A stretch of 64,000 nucleotides of DNA from Celoporthe dispersa (Eukaryota > Ascomycota > Sordariomycetes > Diaporthales > Cryphonectriaceae): positions 2,914,001-2,978,000 of the forward strand of contig WAID01000004.1 in NCBI GenBank assembly GCA_016584495.1. The letters run 5' to 3'. The translations under genes and the position numbers were made by a program. The notes beneath the pieces were generated by a model, which made no database searches, was not told the origin of the DNA, and saw nothing but the letters and a program-made list of their open reading frames with translations. Shown here one piece after another: positions 11,625 to 23,304 of this stretch (positions are counted from its first letter, which is position 1; every line of letters starts with the position of its first letter).

Positions 11625-14031
11625 ATGGTCGCTCCAGCTGTCCCAGAGTGAGCCATTGCCTACTTATTCTCCAGCTGACTTGGCGCATAGCTCTGCTTGC
11701 GTGCTTGCTGACCTGTTCGTCCCTCTACAGGATTACGGAGGAGGTCCTCCACGAGTCTGTCGAAGCTCGCACCGAATCCCTTATCTCCCTTCGTGAGCTG
11801 GGCCCGCCAGATCTGGTTCATCTCCTCAAGCAGCCACAGAGAAACGCTGTCAAACATGTACGCTTGTCACCCACCCAACCGAAACGACAACAGTGCAAGT
11901 TGGCTCTGACCGTCTGCTAGATCGGGGTCTATCACCATGTCACCGGCGTCGATGCTTCGTCCTCCGCAAGTCTTGCAGCATATATAAACACTCTGACCTA
12001 TAAAGAGCACGGACAATCGCAAACCGCAAAAAATCGTAGAGGGCGTATACTGGTACACATTCACTCCTCATCAATCACAAGGAACGGCGAGCTGACAGCA
12101 GCGCGAACAGTTGTTACAATGCCTTCTCCAGATTGGACATGCGAGTCCATGTCACCATTCCCGGCACTGTCGAGAGCTACTGCGTCGATGAGCGCGGCGA
12201 GAAGAGGAAGGCTACGGATGAGCTCTGGCTCGAGACGTACCTCTGCAGCGTCCTGCGCGCCTACTCGTACGCCGACGACGGCAGCGGCGACACGATCAGG
12301 AAGATTATGGGCGTGCGACGATTCAATCCAGTAACCAACACGGAGACCGAGCAAAGACTTTTGGGCGCTGCCGAGCAATTATTCTTCAGGGGTGAGTCAA
12401 TAATCGCTGGGATCCGCCGCGGACGAGATACTGATGCTGCGACAGGCTGGCAGCTCGGCTCCGACTCGGTCGTCCAGGTACCTAACATCGTCTCGAATCA
12501 CCTCACCACGGGCCTCCTGAAGTACTTTGAAACTACCGGTCGCTACACGTCAGGCATCAATCTCTTTGAGAAGCTGCGCACACAAAACACAGAGGTGGCT
12601 TCGTTACTGGCCAAGGTCTTGTTCATGGGTAACGAGGAGGTCGAGGGCGTCAAGGCCCTGCACTCTGCCCTCAAGGAGCGGCCAATGGACTACGTGATGC
12701 TCGACACACAGGCCAAGTTCTTGCTCAAGAAGGCCCAGACCGCCGCTACGCCGGAACAGAAGGAAGAGCGTCTCCGCCTGGCCTTGGGCTGTGCCGACCG
12801 GAGTACAATCGCGGCGCCAAGCGAGTTTGGGACCTGGGCTAGGCTTGCGGAGGTCTATGTTGCCATGGAGGACTGGGAGAATGCGCTGACGATCTTGAAC
12901 TCTTGTCCCATGTTCACGTACCAGGATAAGGACACACCACTAATGCCCGAGCCTAAGGATGTCTACCTACCGACCCTGCCAGAGACGAGGCTTGACGAAA
13001 TCGACAGCGAGCCAGAGTCGAGGTATTCGGAGCAGGTGGAGCCCAGTCTCCTCAACCTCCGGGCCGCCTCTTACCGTGGAACCTTCAAGAAAGCGTACAG
13101 CATCTTGACGGAGATGACATCGAAGATTGGTTGGGACCAGCTGCTGAAGATCCGAAGCAACGTGTTTGTTATGGAGGACGAGTATCGGACCGAGAAGCAA
13201 GAATCTGGCTCGCCGTCGAAGCGAGGTGCCAGCACCGATGTGATCCGAGGTACGCCGGAGCCTGCTACGAATGGGGACCACTCGGATGACGATGAGAACA
13301 ACGCGAGAACGGAGGAAAAACAGGCGGACAATGTCGAAGCCTCAGCAACCAACGGTCACGGGGAAGACCTGGAGAAGCCTACCAGCGCAGCTGAGCCGGC
13401 TGAGGCCAAGGCCGAGGAGAATGTAAGTCCCAGCGCCGGTCAAGGTCTCTTTGTCCAAGCCATGGCTGATAATGGTGAGCAGGGAGCGACTTCTCAACCC
13501 GAGGAACACCTTTCTCGCCTCAACAATAAGCGCCTCTGTGAACGCTGGCTAGACAGCCTGTTCATGGTGCTCTACGAAGACCTCCGTGTTTACACCATCT
13601 GGCGGACGCAAATGGCTCAGTTCCGGGCGCAGTCGATGCAATACAAGAAGTCCGCTGAGGAGTGGGAAATCCTGGGCTCCCTCGCCGAGCGCCTGCAACA
13701 CACCGAGGAGGCGGTCGAGGCCTACCGGGGCTGTCTGATGCAACGCTTCAGTCCCAAGGCACTGACGGGCATCCTGAGGGTACACGAGAGGCAGAAGAAC
13801 ACGCGGGACACGGTGGCAGCGACGATCCGCCTCGTGACCTGGCAGTACCGGTGGTACAGCGAGTTCAGCCCGGAACTCCTGCATACGATCCGGACGCTGA
13901 TCGAGGACGAAGGTGCCGTCAAGGTGCGCAGCATCATTCAGGCGACAAGCCTCCCGCAGAACGTGCTGGACCTGACCCACCACTACGCGGCTCTCTGTGC
14001 CACATTCAGGAGTGGCGGCACAGACTCGTAG
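11625..14031 (+). CDS. bud7: Chs5-Arf1-binding (ChAPs) protein, Bud7/Bch1 type; one frame break
   Basis: Exons 11625-11647, 11731-11857, 11921-12391 and 12446-14031. ChAPs proteins are cargo adaptors of the exomer coat at the trans-Golgi, sorting chitin synthase and other cargo to the plasma membrane. The sequence shows the family's conserved start (ITEEVLHESVEARTESL, then RELGPPDLVHLLK), then the ELWLETYLCSVLRAY...IRKIMGVRRF block, a TPR-like helical body, and a disordered acidic stretch (about 13220-13480). Reading is continuous up to PSPDWTC, then moves to another frame at RVHVTIPG (12131-12145). One missing base, most simply a C beside the C at 12142, would restore a 735-aa protein of normal family length. 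The last intron (12392-12445, 54 nt) has no stop codon and could be missed. A GTAAGT near 13421 may mark an optional intron. Since the gene is otherwise intact, I favour sequence error over pseudogene. Confidence 0.85.
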
Positions 14032-16331
14032 GAAGAGGCCAGGGCTGTGTGGGAAGGGGACAACAGCGCGTTGGCCAGATGGGAGGCCCGTGGGGTGGCA
14101 TGGATGGACAAATAGGGAGAAGTTGGACGATGTGGCGTTAAAGAGAGAGCTCGGTCAAATATCTGTACGCTTGGGAGGCCGGGCAGCAAAGACATGATAG
14201 GTTAATGCTATGATACGATAAATTGAGCTAGCTGGCTATGTAATCTTTGTCTCTATCGGGAAACACTTGATCGTCACAGAATCATGACCAGAAGACATGG
14301 CAGGAAGAAGGGGGGGGGGGGGCGAGACAGCCACGGCCATGAGGCACCAAGTGCAGAGGCCGCGAGCCTAAATGCATGGTGAAGCACTGCCAGGAGGACA
14401 ACCTAGACCGGTGATTGCTGTGTGGGACTGACTGTATCATGGTTAGCCCCAGCCACGAACCCAACGATGGAGAGGATTTGAGGAGTTGACGAGGGGTGCC
14501 GTAGTCAGAATTTTCAGTGTTATGCCGCTCACACGACCACCACACACAATAGGTAATGGTGATCTTCGCAGTGTGAATATATGGTTCATCCTTCGAGCAT
14601 GCATGGGGGCAGTGGGCTGTATATGTAAGAGAACATGTACGTACCCTTGAGACGAGAGATAGAAAGACAGGAAGCATGGCGTCATGTTGCTTGAGCAGGA
14701 CTGGACCCCGCAGGCAGAGAAACATCTGCAAGCAGCCGATCCGACGCCTCAGGCAAGTCAAGAATACCATTGGGCACGCCCGTTCGGCTCTGGAAAGAGT
14801 AATTGCTCCATGTCTGAATCGTCACGTCATACGCCTGACATTCCTCGACGGCCCAGCAGCCCGAGTCTCAATAACGGTGTCGAGTGAAGAGCGACAGTGC
14901 CTAGGGGAGAGGGTAAAAAGGAAGGTCAGAGTAGACGTGGTTGTTGTTTGTTGTGGGAGGAAATTTCTCACGAGATCAGAGGCTTGGCGATTGGTGGCCC
15001 AAGCTCCTGGCGGGCGCATTAGGGGGGCAAGGTCTACCCTGTAATGCTTACCCGCAACACGCCACGGGAAGGTGGCAAGCTAGCCAGGGTGACAGGCCGA
15101 GGATGCCCAGTTATTGCTGGGCGCTGGCTTCCTTGACTGTTTCGACGACACATTGCCTCTTCACATTGGTACTTTTAAGGCACACTCGTCTACCGTCTAT
15201 TCTCGAGCGCCCTCACTTTTAGTTTTCGTCTATACGGTTATGAACATGACCTGCAGGGCTTTAAGCTCATCCCAGTCAAGCATAATGTCCACGCGCCTTG
15301 CCTCCTATAGTCCAACTAACCTTGCGACTATGCTACTACAAGGCCACACCTCAGCACTTGGTTTGGAGGAGAGCACATGTGTCTATTCGAGGTGCGCCAC
15401 CGTTACGACCAGATAAAAGGAGCTATCTACTGATGAACAACTCCCGCAAGGCTGGTCACGTCAGGGACCGTGCTCTCTTCACGCCTCACATTCGGCCTCG
15501 GCCTGCAGCCCTGACCGCGAGATTAGGGCCCAGAATTCTTACGGTCATGCATGCTTGGGTCTCCTCCAACCACCACAAGACTGTTCTTGCTTGCAGATTT
15601 ACCTCTAGCACTTTCTTGTTCCGTTGGGCCGACCAACGTCCTGCATCCTCCGCCCCAACAGCTCCTTCAGGCTTGTTCTTCCAGGAGCTGTTACATACGA
15701 CCCTGTCCTGGCTGTCCACATAGGTCACCCTGCCACGGCCAATGGTCGCGGATACGGGTCAGGCGGCAGATGGCGGCGGCACATCTTTATTTCTCGGGCC
15801 TGAGATGTGATCTCTCCAAGCTAGCTGCTATGTAGCTAGCTCTGGCCGCCTATGCATGATTCCCACAACTCCAAAGGAGGCCTGCGGGAAGAGTCCCCGC
15901 ATCTCTCTCTTCTTATTTTCAGGGGTTACTGTCTTATTCGGTCCACCATAACAGACATCGCGCCTCAGTGACGCGGTTCCGGCTTGCCACTTAGAATATC
16001 TCCTGGCCCCCACGACCATGACCATTCAGTTTGTAGCACGTCAGCAGAGAGACGTTTCCATGGTAAATCCGGTTGATCAGCATGGGGAGTGCACTCCACT
16101 TGGTGTCGCACTATCTTCTTTCCCCCCTGGAAGACGCGTACCAAAAGGGGAAATGTTTGCAGGATAAAGTGACACCTCATGCTGTCCTAGAACGTATTTG
16201 ATCTGATAATCTCCAGGAATCCTCCGACTCTTGAGGGACACCGCTAGCTATCTTGTTCACGTACAGTCGAGAGAGAAGAAAATACAACTTTTTGACGTTG
16301 ACACAAGACAAAATCCCAAAAATCGCACAAC
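14032..16331. other. Intergenic, no gene seen
   Basis: 2.3 kb between two plus-strand genes. It includes a run of 13 G (14310-14322). Several open frames of 60-160 codons occur on both strands, but none has recognisable domains, and their composition looks random. It probably holds the bud7 3' UTR and the promoter of the adenylation gene. Confidence 0.5.
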
Positions 16332-18336
16332 ATGTGGAAAGATGGTAAAGACTTACCTGCAGACTGCGGTCGAAGGATACTTCCGGCCTTCATCGACCAG
16401 AGAGCGCGGGAGGAGCCGAATAGCCCGTGGTGCTCCCCTTCCCATAGACGACTATGACCTGTCCAAGGGGTTTGAGGACATATCTATCGCCCGCTTTGCA
16501 AATGCCATCAACAAGCTGGCATGGTTCATCGACTCGGCTATTGGGAGGTCGACCTCGTTCGAGACCGTGGCATACCTCGGCGTGGCAGACATCCGCTACC
16601 ACATGATCCAGATGGCAGTGTGTAAAACAGGACACAAGGTGTTGTTTTCGTCGCAAGTGAATAGCAAGGCGGTGCACATCTCCCTGATGGAACAGACGGA
16701 CTGCAAGGCGTTTTTCTCGGCGCTTGGGGTTCATGTCCGCGATATCCTGGCGGACAGGCCGATGAAGCATGCCGTCATTCCTGAGCTGGATGATCTCCTG
16801 GACGCCGGCGAGGTGCCTCACTGGCCCTTCACCAAGACATACGAAGAAGCCGAGCACGACCCATATGTGATCCTACATACGAGTGGGACGACAGGAGACC
16901 CGGTAAGCTATTTTGCCCAACGACCACTGGGGCTTCTCGCTGGTGACCCATACTCATCATCTCTGTGCAGAAACCCATTGTGTGGAACCACAGGTTCATG
17001 GCGACGCAGGATCGTCAGCTGCTACTCGATGATGTCCAGGGCAGAAAACACTGTCTGCTGCTGACACACCCTGGCGAGGGCGTAAGGTATCTTCTCAACA
17101 CCTCGCCTGCGCATGCCATCTCTGCTGGCTTCATGATGGTAAGAGAGCACAAGTGACCCTACCTAGCACTGGTGGTCCAGAGCTGATCAGGCCTTGCAGT
17201 GCCTGTCTGTTTTCGGCAGAGCAACAGTCATCCCAGGCTTCAGGCACCATGGCGTGAGCCCGAGCGATCTCTGCCAGATCCTCCCGCAGGCCAGAGTCAC
17301 CAAAGGAATCTTGATGCCGTGGATGATGGAGGATCTTGCTCGCCGGCCCGACGCTGGAGACTTCATCAGGCCTTTTGAGCACGTGTGTTTCGGTGGAGGT
17401 GAGCAGCACCCTCCGATACTGGCCATCGTGCCTTGGCTGCGCTCTGTTTGCTGACACGAGATGGATGGGGCAGCCGTGCTTTCGAATTTCGCCGCGGGGG
17501 TTTGGGCAAAATACACGAGGATACAGAACGCGTGGGGCGCGACCGAGTCGCTGGTCGCGCCGCAGCTCGAGGCCGACAACGAAGACTTTGAATACAGCTA
17601 CTTTGACGTATTCACGGAGGGATACGAATTCCGCCATATCGAGAACGCCGGCTACTTCTCGGAAGAAGGTCTCGCGCAGGAGCTGTACGAATTCGTCATG
17701 GTGATCTCAGAAAAGTCCGCACCCCTCGCAAGTTGGCACGCCCGACAGGACATCGACCCGTCCACCAGCTCGCCGCCGTATCCCGAGTGGCAGACGGGCG
17801 ATCTCTGGACTCCCCATCCAGACCCAGAAAAGGCAAAGTACGTCTGGAAGTTTGTGTGCCGAAAGGACGACCTCATCTCCTTCTCTACAGGCGTCAATGG
17901 CCACCCCGGCCCCATCGAGCGGGCCATCATCGGCCACCAGAGAGTACGCGCCGGAATCCTCGTCGGCGCAATGCACCAACAACCCCTCGCGCTGATCGAG
18001 CTGACCGAAGGCACCGCAGTGTCTCGAGACCTGGCCGTCGAGATCTGGAACGACGCGATCCAACCCGCGAACGAGAAGGCACAGCTGCACATCCGCGTGG
18101 CCAAGACGCATGTCTTGCTGGTTCCGGCTGGCGAGTTCGTCCGGACTGCGAAGGGGAGCACTATCCGCAAGCTTACCGAGGCCAAGTTCAAGAAGGAGAT
18201 CGAGGAGGTCTATGAGAGATTTGGGGACAAGTGGCAGGATGCCAAGGACCGATACGGCTCGATCTCGCAGGAGACGTCCATTACCATTGAGGTCTCGACC
18301 GACGGGGAGACGACCGAGAAGGGAACAGCGACTTAG
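16332..18336 (+). CDS. NRPS-like stand-alone adenylation protein; one frame break
   Basis: Exons 16332-16902, 16971-17138, 17200-17398 and 17474-18336; 599 aa once one extra base is allowed for. It starts MWKDGKDLP and continues LPAFIDQRAREEPNSPWCS, the usual N-terminus of fungal NRPS-like adenylating enzymes. The frame then slips inside CCCC (16435-16438). Three Cs would give WCSLPIDDYDLSKGFEDI and rejoin the long frame. ANL motifs follow in order: HTSGTTGDPK (A3, split by intron 1), FGGAVLS, NAWGATES (A5), QTGDLW (A7) and TAKGSTIRK (A10 Lys). It should bind ATP and a carboxylic acid and form an acyl-AMP. No carrier, reductase or thioesterase domain follows before the stop, so the partner that takes the acyl group is unknown. 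The third intron is best placed at 17399-17473 (acceptor GCAG), which alone gives the family's FGGA junction. No biosynthetic cluster surrounds it. Confidence 0.82.
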
Positions 18337-20948
18337 CTCTCCTCCAGATGACGACCTGAACTTTGCCGTGCTGAGAGTCTGCCGCCCATATTGTCACCGC
18401 GAAAACCCACGGGGGGAAAGGTCGTGCTGGGCCTCGAAGTCTCGTACAGAAGATCATTGCAATGGATCACTGGAGGCCATCTGTCTCAATCTAGCGTGGG
18501 AATTTGGCATGCATATTATCGTGGAGTTGGCCAGCAACTGAGTTGATACCGCCGTCGAGATCTCCTTACTGCAGTAGACAGAAATATACCCTCTCGTTAT
18601 CCAATGGCATTTTTCCGTATTGCTCCCGCTCTTTCTGTTGACATTGTGACTGTGGTCTGGCTAACGATACCACCACCCGATATCTCTTCAACTTCTCGGG
18701 CCATCCTACTGTATGCGGTCGCCGTGTGTCGTGCTATCGTAGACTGCTCCGATGATCTCTGCCTGCCACACACCTCGTCAGCCATGTTCTCGCATCTACT
18801 TTGTACATCACCTGGAGTTGATTATTACCTCCCCCACCCCCCTCTCTATAACGGTGACCTCTTGTCCCCAGCGTCTGAGCACAGGCAATCCGACGTATAC
18901 ATGTGTGGACCCTTGAGGTTTTAGTTGGCTGTCAACGGCGTTTCGAGTGTAGACAGGGAGCGACAGGAACACCTTCTGGTCTTTTTTGGCGTCGAACTCT
19001 CTGGTGTTGAACAGACTGTAGTTAAAGTTGGTTGTTAGCTAGGCTCGTACCAATTTCTGAGTCTTGCTCATGTGCCCCTCAGCGTGGCATTAGATCTTGA
19101 GGTGCGCGACTCCGTAAGGTGTCTTGGACCAACCAAGACCGTTCACACTTAAATGACGGGTGTGATGTCGCCATCACTTGTGTCCTGCCCCAATTCTGTG
19201 TGAAAGGGAGCCTTCTCAGTCAGCGCACGATATGTGGTTGTCGCCATAGGTTCGTCTGAAGGGTCGAGATCATCTCAGTGTCGCTCTGCGAGTCGTGCTG
19301 AGGAGACCATCAAGGTCGCTGTGGACGACACGGCGCGTGGTCTTCTGCGGTACAAGGTTGACCACCTAGCTATGGGAGTATCGAAATATCGCCATCGCAC
19401 CGCTAGGTTGAGAGTTGTCTTCCAAGAGTAACCTCGGCTCTGAATGAATGTACAAAACGATATGGGGCCAGGAACGTGTTCTCGGTCCCTCACATTCAGT
19501 AGTGGTAAACTGTCGATATCTTCACAAAGGGAACCATGTAAACAAAGTGAGCATCAATGGCAGTACGTATTCGTTACTATCTATTGAGGGATGTGTACCA
19601 GCTGCCGTACTATCCAACACTCCTATTATTTGGCTCGTTTCCGCTTTTCCTTCGATATCAACACATCATGGTTGCTCTCCTCTGTCGAGGTCTCTCGAAG
19701 TCCTCCTGCTAGAAACCGTTCCAGTCTCACACGTGCCTCCTTCTGAGACCGAATGCTAGAGAGAGTAATAGCAGATGTAGATGCCGTTGATGTGACTGAT
19801 AGCAGTATTGCTTAGAACTGTGCTTCTTGCCAAAGGCTTCCTTGTGGTTCTGTCCATATTTCAGCCTGTGGGCTTCACCGCCTTCCGAGAGGGTCCTTCA
19901 AGCTGCGCTCTCTGTCACCCACTTCCTTCCATGGCTGCCCTTGTGGGAAGCGATCATGCCAGAAACCCATGGAAACGAAGCTAATTCTATTGTTGCCCAT
20001 TGTTCCTATTGTTCGTCCCATCTGATGGACGGGCTAGCACACTGGCAGCCAATCACACTGCGCCCCACCTTCATTGTTGACAAAAAAATCACGAAAAAAA
20101 CACCAAAAAAAATACCTGCCACCACATTTTACCTGATTGAAGCTGTGTGAATATTCTAGGAAGTGTCCACAAGCTTCTAAAACATGCAAAATTCACGTGC
20201 ACCAGGTGGCCCGTGCGTCTTGGGGGTTTACTATATATACAAGGACCACGTCGCCCATTGCGCCTGCTTTTTTCCAAACTTCCTCCTCTATCCTTCCTTC
20301 CAAGCTGGCTTGGAAAGGGTCAGCTCTGGGGTCACTTGATGTGACCTGGCCACCCTGCCTGCCCTTGATGGGCCAGGTTGGGGTGGTCAGCCCTGGCAGG
20401 TGCTGGCTCCTGCCAGGGATGGCAGGAGAGGAAGGCGCTGGTGCCTTCTGAAGCTGGTGAGTTCTCAACCATTCCCCTCAGCCTCGCCGCTAGCCTCGTC
20501 ACCTCCCCACCTCTTGCACCTTCCGCAGCCTTCTGCCTCCCCCCTCAACAATGACTGTGCAGCTGAGTCATGCATTGTGCCCTGCCCTATCACGATGCTG
20601 CCCCCGAAACATTCCCTCTCGACACTTTCCACCTTCCTACCAATCATCACATCTTCCGGAAGCTTCACACAGTCGACACCACAGCGCACACAAGGCAGCC
20701 TCGTGCTATATATATCTGCCTCCTTTCTCCTGCAATGGATTTCAAATTTCCTTCTTTTTCCTTTCTACAGCCATCACATCTCACCGTTTCCGTCCTCATC
20801 AACATTCTCACATTCAGTCTCTGTTCAGTCACCATCCAACGTTCTCACATCCCATCTTCTCTTCCATCACCGTCATCATCACCATTCTCACATCCAATCT
20901 TCTCTTCAGCCACCGTCACCGCCACCTCTAACGACGGACCCAGCAAAG
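18337..20948. other. Intergenic; long leader or promoter of the BTB-like gene
   Basis: 2.6 kb without a supported gene. The last 700 bases carry TATA-like CTATATATAC (about 20229) and CTATATATAT (about 20703), two inverted repeats (20344-20418) and CT/CA-rich sequence, consistent with a promoter and a long 5' UTR. The rest shows nothing recognisable. Confidence 0.5.
20344..20418. repeat. Two adjacent perfect inverted repeats
   Basis: The first has 8-bp arms, ACCTGGCC (20344-20351) and GGCCAGGT (20371-20378). The second has 10-bp arms, CCCTGGCAGG (20391-20400) and CCTGCCAGGG (20409-20418), around an 8-nt loop. They lie 530-600 bases upstream of the BTB-like start codon. If transcribed they could fold into stable hairpins. 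Confidence 0.6.
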
Positions 20949-21889
20949 ATGTCTGCCAGCAGCAACTCTGGTGCCGGTGTCGTCGCCACCAACGGCGAGG
21001 AGGGCTCTCGCAGCCCTCTCGTCGCGGTGGTGCCGTACACCAGCCCAGCTGGCGGGGTGGTAAGTTTCTCTCTTTGGCCTGACTCCTTACGTGACTCGAT
21101 ACTGACTTGCTGCTGCCAGGCGTACACCAACCAGACGCCACCCGAGATGTTCCGCGATTTCATCGCGTACCTTCTCTTCTGCGACCAGGGGTAAGCATGA
21201 CACTCAATTGATCCTCCTCTCTGTGTGGCCCTGGCTAACAGGCTCCATCTAGTCCCAAGCTGCGGATCCTTTGCGCCAGCGCCTGGGACGCTGGCCACGT
21301 CTCAGGCTGGACTGAGTACCTCCTCAGCCGAAAGTTGTTCAGCGACTTCGGCACCTATTTTGAGGCGGCGATGCGGGGCCCCTTCCTGGAGTCCCACGCC
21401 TATACCATCCACTTCGACGACCTCGACGTGGAGCAGTTCGTCCGGCTCAACCTTTTCGTCCGGACCAACGGGACGGCCCCAAGCATCCTACTCGGCCTCC
21501 GTGAAGAGCAGTTCCTCAACCTCATCAACCTCTTCATCCTTGCCGACCGCTTCCACATGGGCAAGGTCCTGGGCTGGCTGAGGACGGCAATGAACCAGCA
21601 CTTCGACGACAACGCCGCCTGGATGTCCACCTACGACTACGAAGTCCTGGAGCAGAACATCCCTGGCGCCGAGGAACGTCACCGGGCGATGCTCCACAAC
21701 TACGGGGCCGCCTACACCCTCCTCCACAACACATTTCCCGACCACGAGGCCGCCTTGAAGGACAAGATTCTCACCTTCGTCAACGCCAACTGTCCAGGTC
21801 CCCTCATGAACAAGCTGTACCGGGACATCGAAGTCGACTTCGCCCTCGAGCTCTTCCGCCACATGTTCCAGCGTCGCATCCGTATCTAA
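20949..21889 (+). CDS. BTB/POZ-like domain protein
   Basis: Exons 20949-21059, 21120-21190 and 21253-21889; 272 aa. After a disordered Ser/Gly-rich N-terminus (1-25) the order of elements resembles a degenerate BTB fold: RKLFSDFGTYFEAAMRGPFLESH, then a hydrophobic IHFDDLDVEQFVRLNLFV segment, then helices EEQFLNLINLFILADRFHM and GWLRTAMNQHF. This is the usual pattern of short fungal BTB/POZ proteins (filter-like start, 'FES/KES' motif, then helical extension). Such proteins dimerise and often act as Cul3 adaptors, but no Kelch, MATH or other substrate domain is present. Intron 2 was placed to join CDQG to PKLRILCASAWD. Assignment to BTB rests on pattern, not on a decisive motif, so the family call is moderate while the gene model is strong. 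Confidence 0.75.
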
Positions 21890-23304
21890 GTGGTCTGCCT
21901 TCTCCAGATCCAGCCTCGAGCCATATCCTCTCACATATTCTCCGCTCAGGGCTGGGTTGCTGCGAACATGGGATCACACCACTCCTCCTCATCCTTCCTT
22001 TTTTTTTTCGCTTTTCTTTCCATCCCCTCATCTTTGCACCTTTTAAGGTTCCGACTGAGATGATCGCCATTCCGTCTTTGCACCTATCACGGTTCCGACT
22101 GAGATGAGAATTGCGATGTCATCTTTGCACCATTCAAGGTTCTGACTGAGATGAGGGTTATCAAAGGGTCATGTTTCTGTTTTTTTCTTCCATAGTCACC
22201 ATACTTACTACATGCTCTGTCAAGGCAGGTGCAGAATTCATTCAAGTGTGACTACAAAATTATGCCTCCCATGCTTCTTGTGATATGGTATTAATGGCAG
22301 GACTGTGTTCTATACATGACGGGAAAAAAAGTCACTTGACGCTCAGTATTGTGTAACTCGGGCCATCTCCCTGATGCTACGTCCTAGGAAATCCACACCT
22401 GCCAGCTATCACAGGCAAAATTCCATGCCACGGAGGATATGCTGAGTCCTCGACAGCAGATCACGCGGTTTCTCGTCCCCAAGGCCTTGGGTTATGCATG
22501 TTCGTTCATCTGGCCGTTCTTTAGCGAGGTAGGAAGGACCTATCCCAATTGTAGGCATGTGTATGAAGCACATATTTGGGAAGAAGACGCTGACGGAGGA
22601 CCTAGCAGCTCATTACGCGACAGGCTCCCTTGCCGAACCTAGAGGCGGTCAAGGTGAAATGAAGACCTTCCACTCCTGGAGAGGCACCTCGCGCGGAGAA
22701 GAAACATGGTATTCATAGGATAGGAAACACACGGTCCTTGGCCTTGGGCGGCACGAGGTAGAGAAGGCTCAATCCACCGGAGAAGCCTATTATCTGACTT
22801 TTGAGGCAGGCTGTAGACAGATTGTCGCATGTGAGGTGCCATGAGCACATCTCAGAGCGGCCCAGCCATCTGTTGCTGCTGCTTCTTGCAGATGACCAAG
22901 ACGCCACCGGAAGGCAGCCCAGGAAGGAGATGCCCCACAGGTGCGTTATGAAGGGAGCTTAGGTGACAAAAGATGGCCTGGATTGATCCAGATCTATGGC
23001 GGTATGGCTGTGAATCCTGCAGGCCAACCGAATTGTTGCATAGCAGAGGGGCAGTGGATGGTGGTGTGCCTTGTACAAGCCAGGACACTTGAATACCTGA
23101 TGCCCTTGACCAGCAGTATGGTCCGTCCCTCCCACAGCCCCAGCCTGGTGGTAGACACCTGTCTCTCTGCCTCTGGCTTCCTGCCCCGCCCATCGTGTAT
23201 ACAAAGGCTCGTCACCGTTATAACCTCAGGCGTCTGATCCAGAAGCAGGCTGCCCGCGTCACCGTTCATTTCCAACCTCCCACCTGTGTGGCCGCGAGGG
23301 TTCT
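21890..23304. other. Intergenic, between convergent BTB-like and tma20 genes
   Basis: 1.4 kb between converging genes. It starts with a T-rich 3' UTR carrying a three-copy repeat (22031-22158). No gene is supported in the rest. Confidence 0.5.
22031..22158 (+). repeat. Three-copy imperfect tandem repeat in a 3' UTR
   Basis: The block TCTTTGCACC - about 5 variable bases - GGTTCCGACTGAGATGA occurs at about 22031, 22075 and 22122 (third copy has TCTGACTGAG). Spacing is 44 and 47 nt. It lies 140 bases after the BTB-like stop codon, probably in its 3' UTR. Confidence 0.75.

Noticed and set aside
17399..17460. Intron ending at 17460, with a start at ATG 17461 for a second gene
   Set aside because: That junction breaks the frame. 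The acceptor at 17473 gives the expected FGGA-VLS sequence in frame, so it is one gene.
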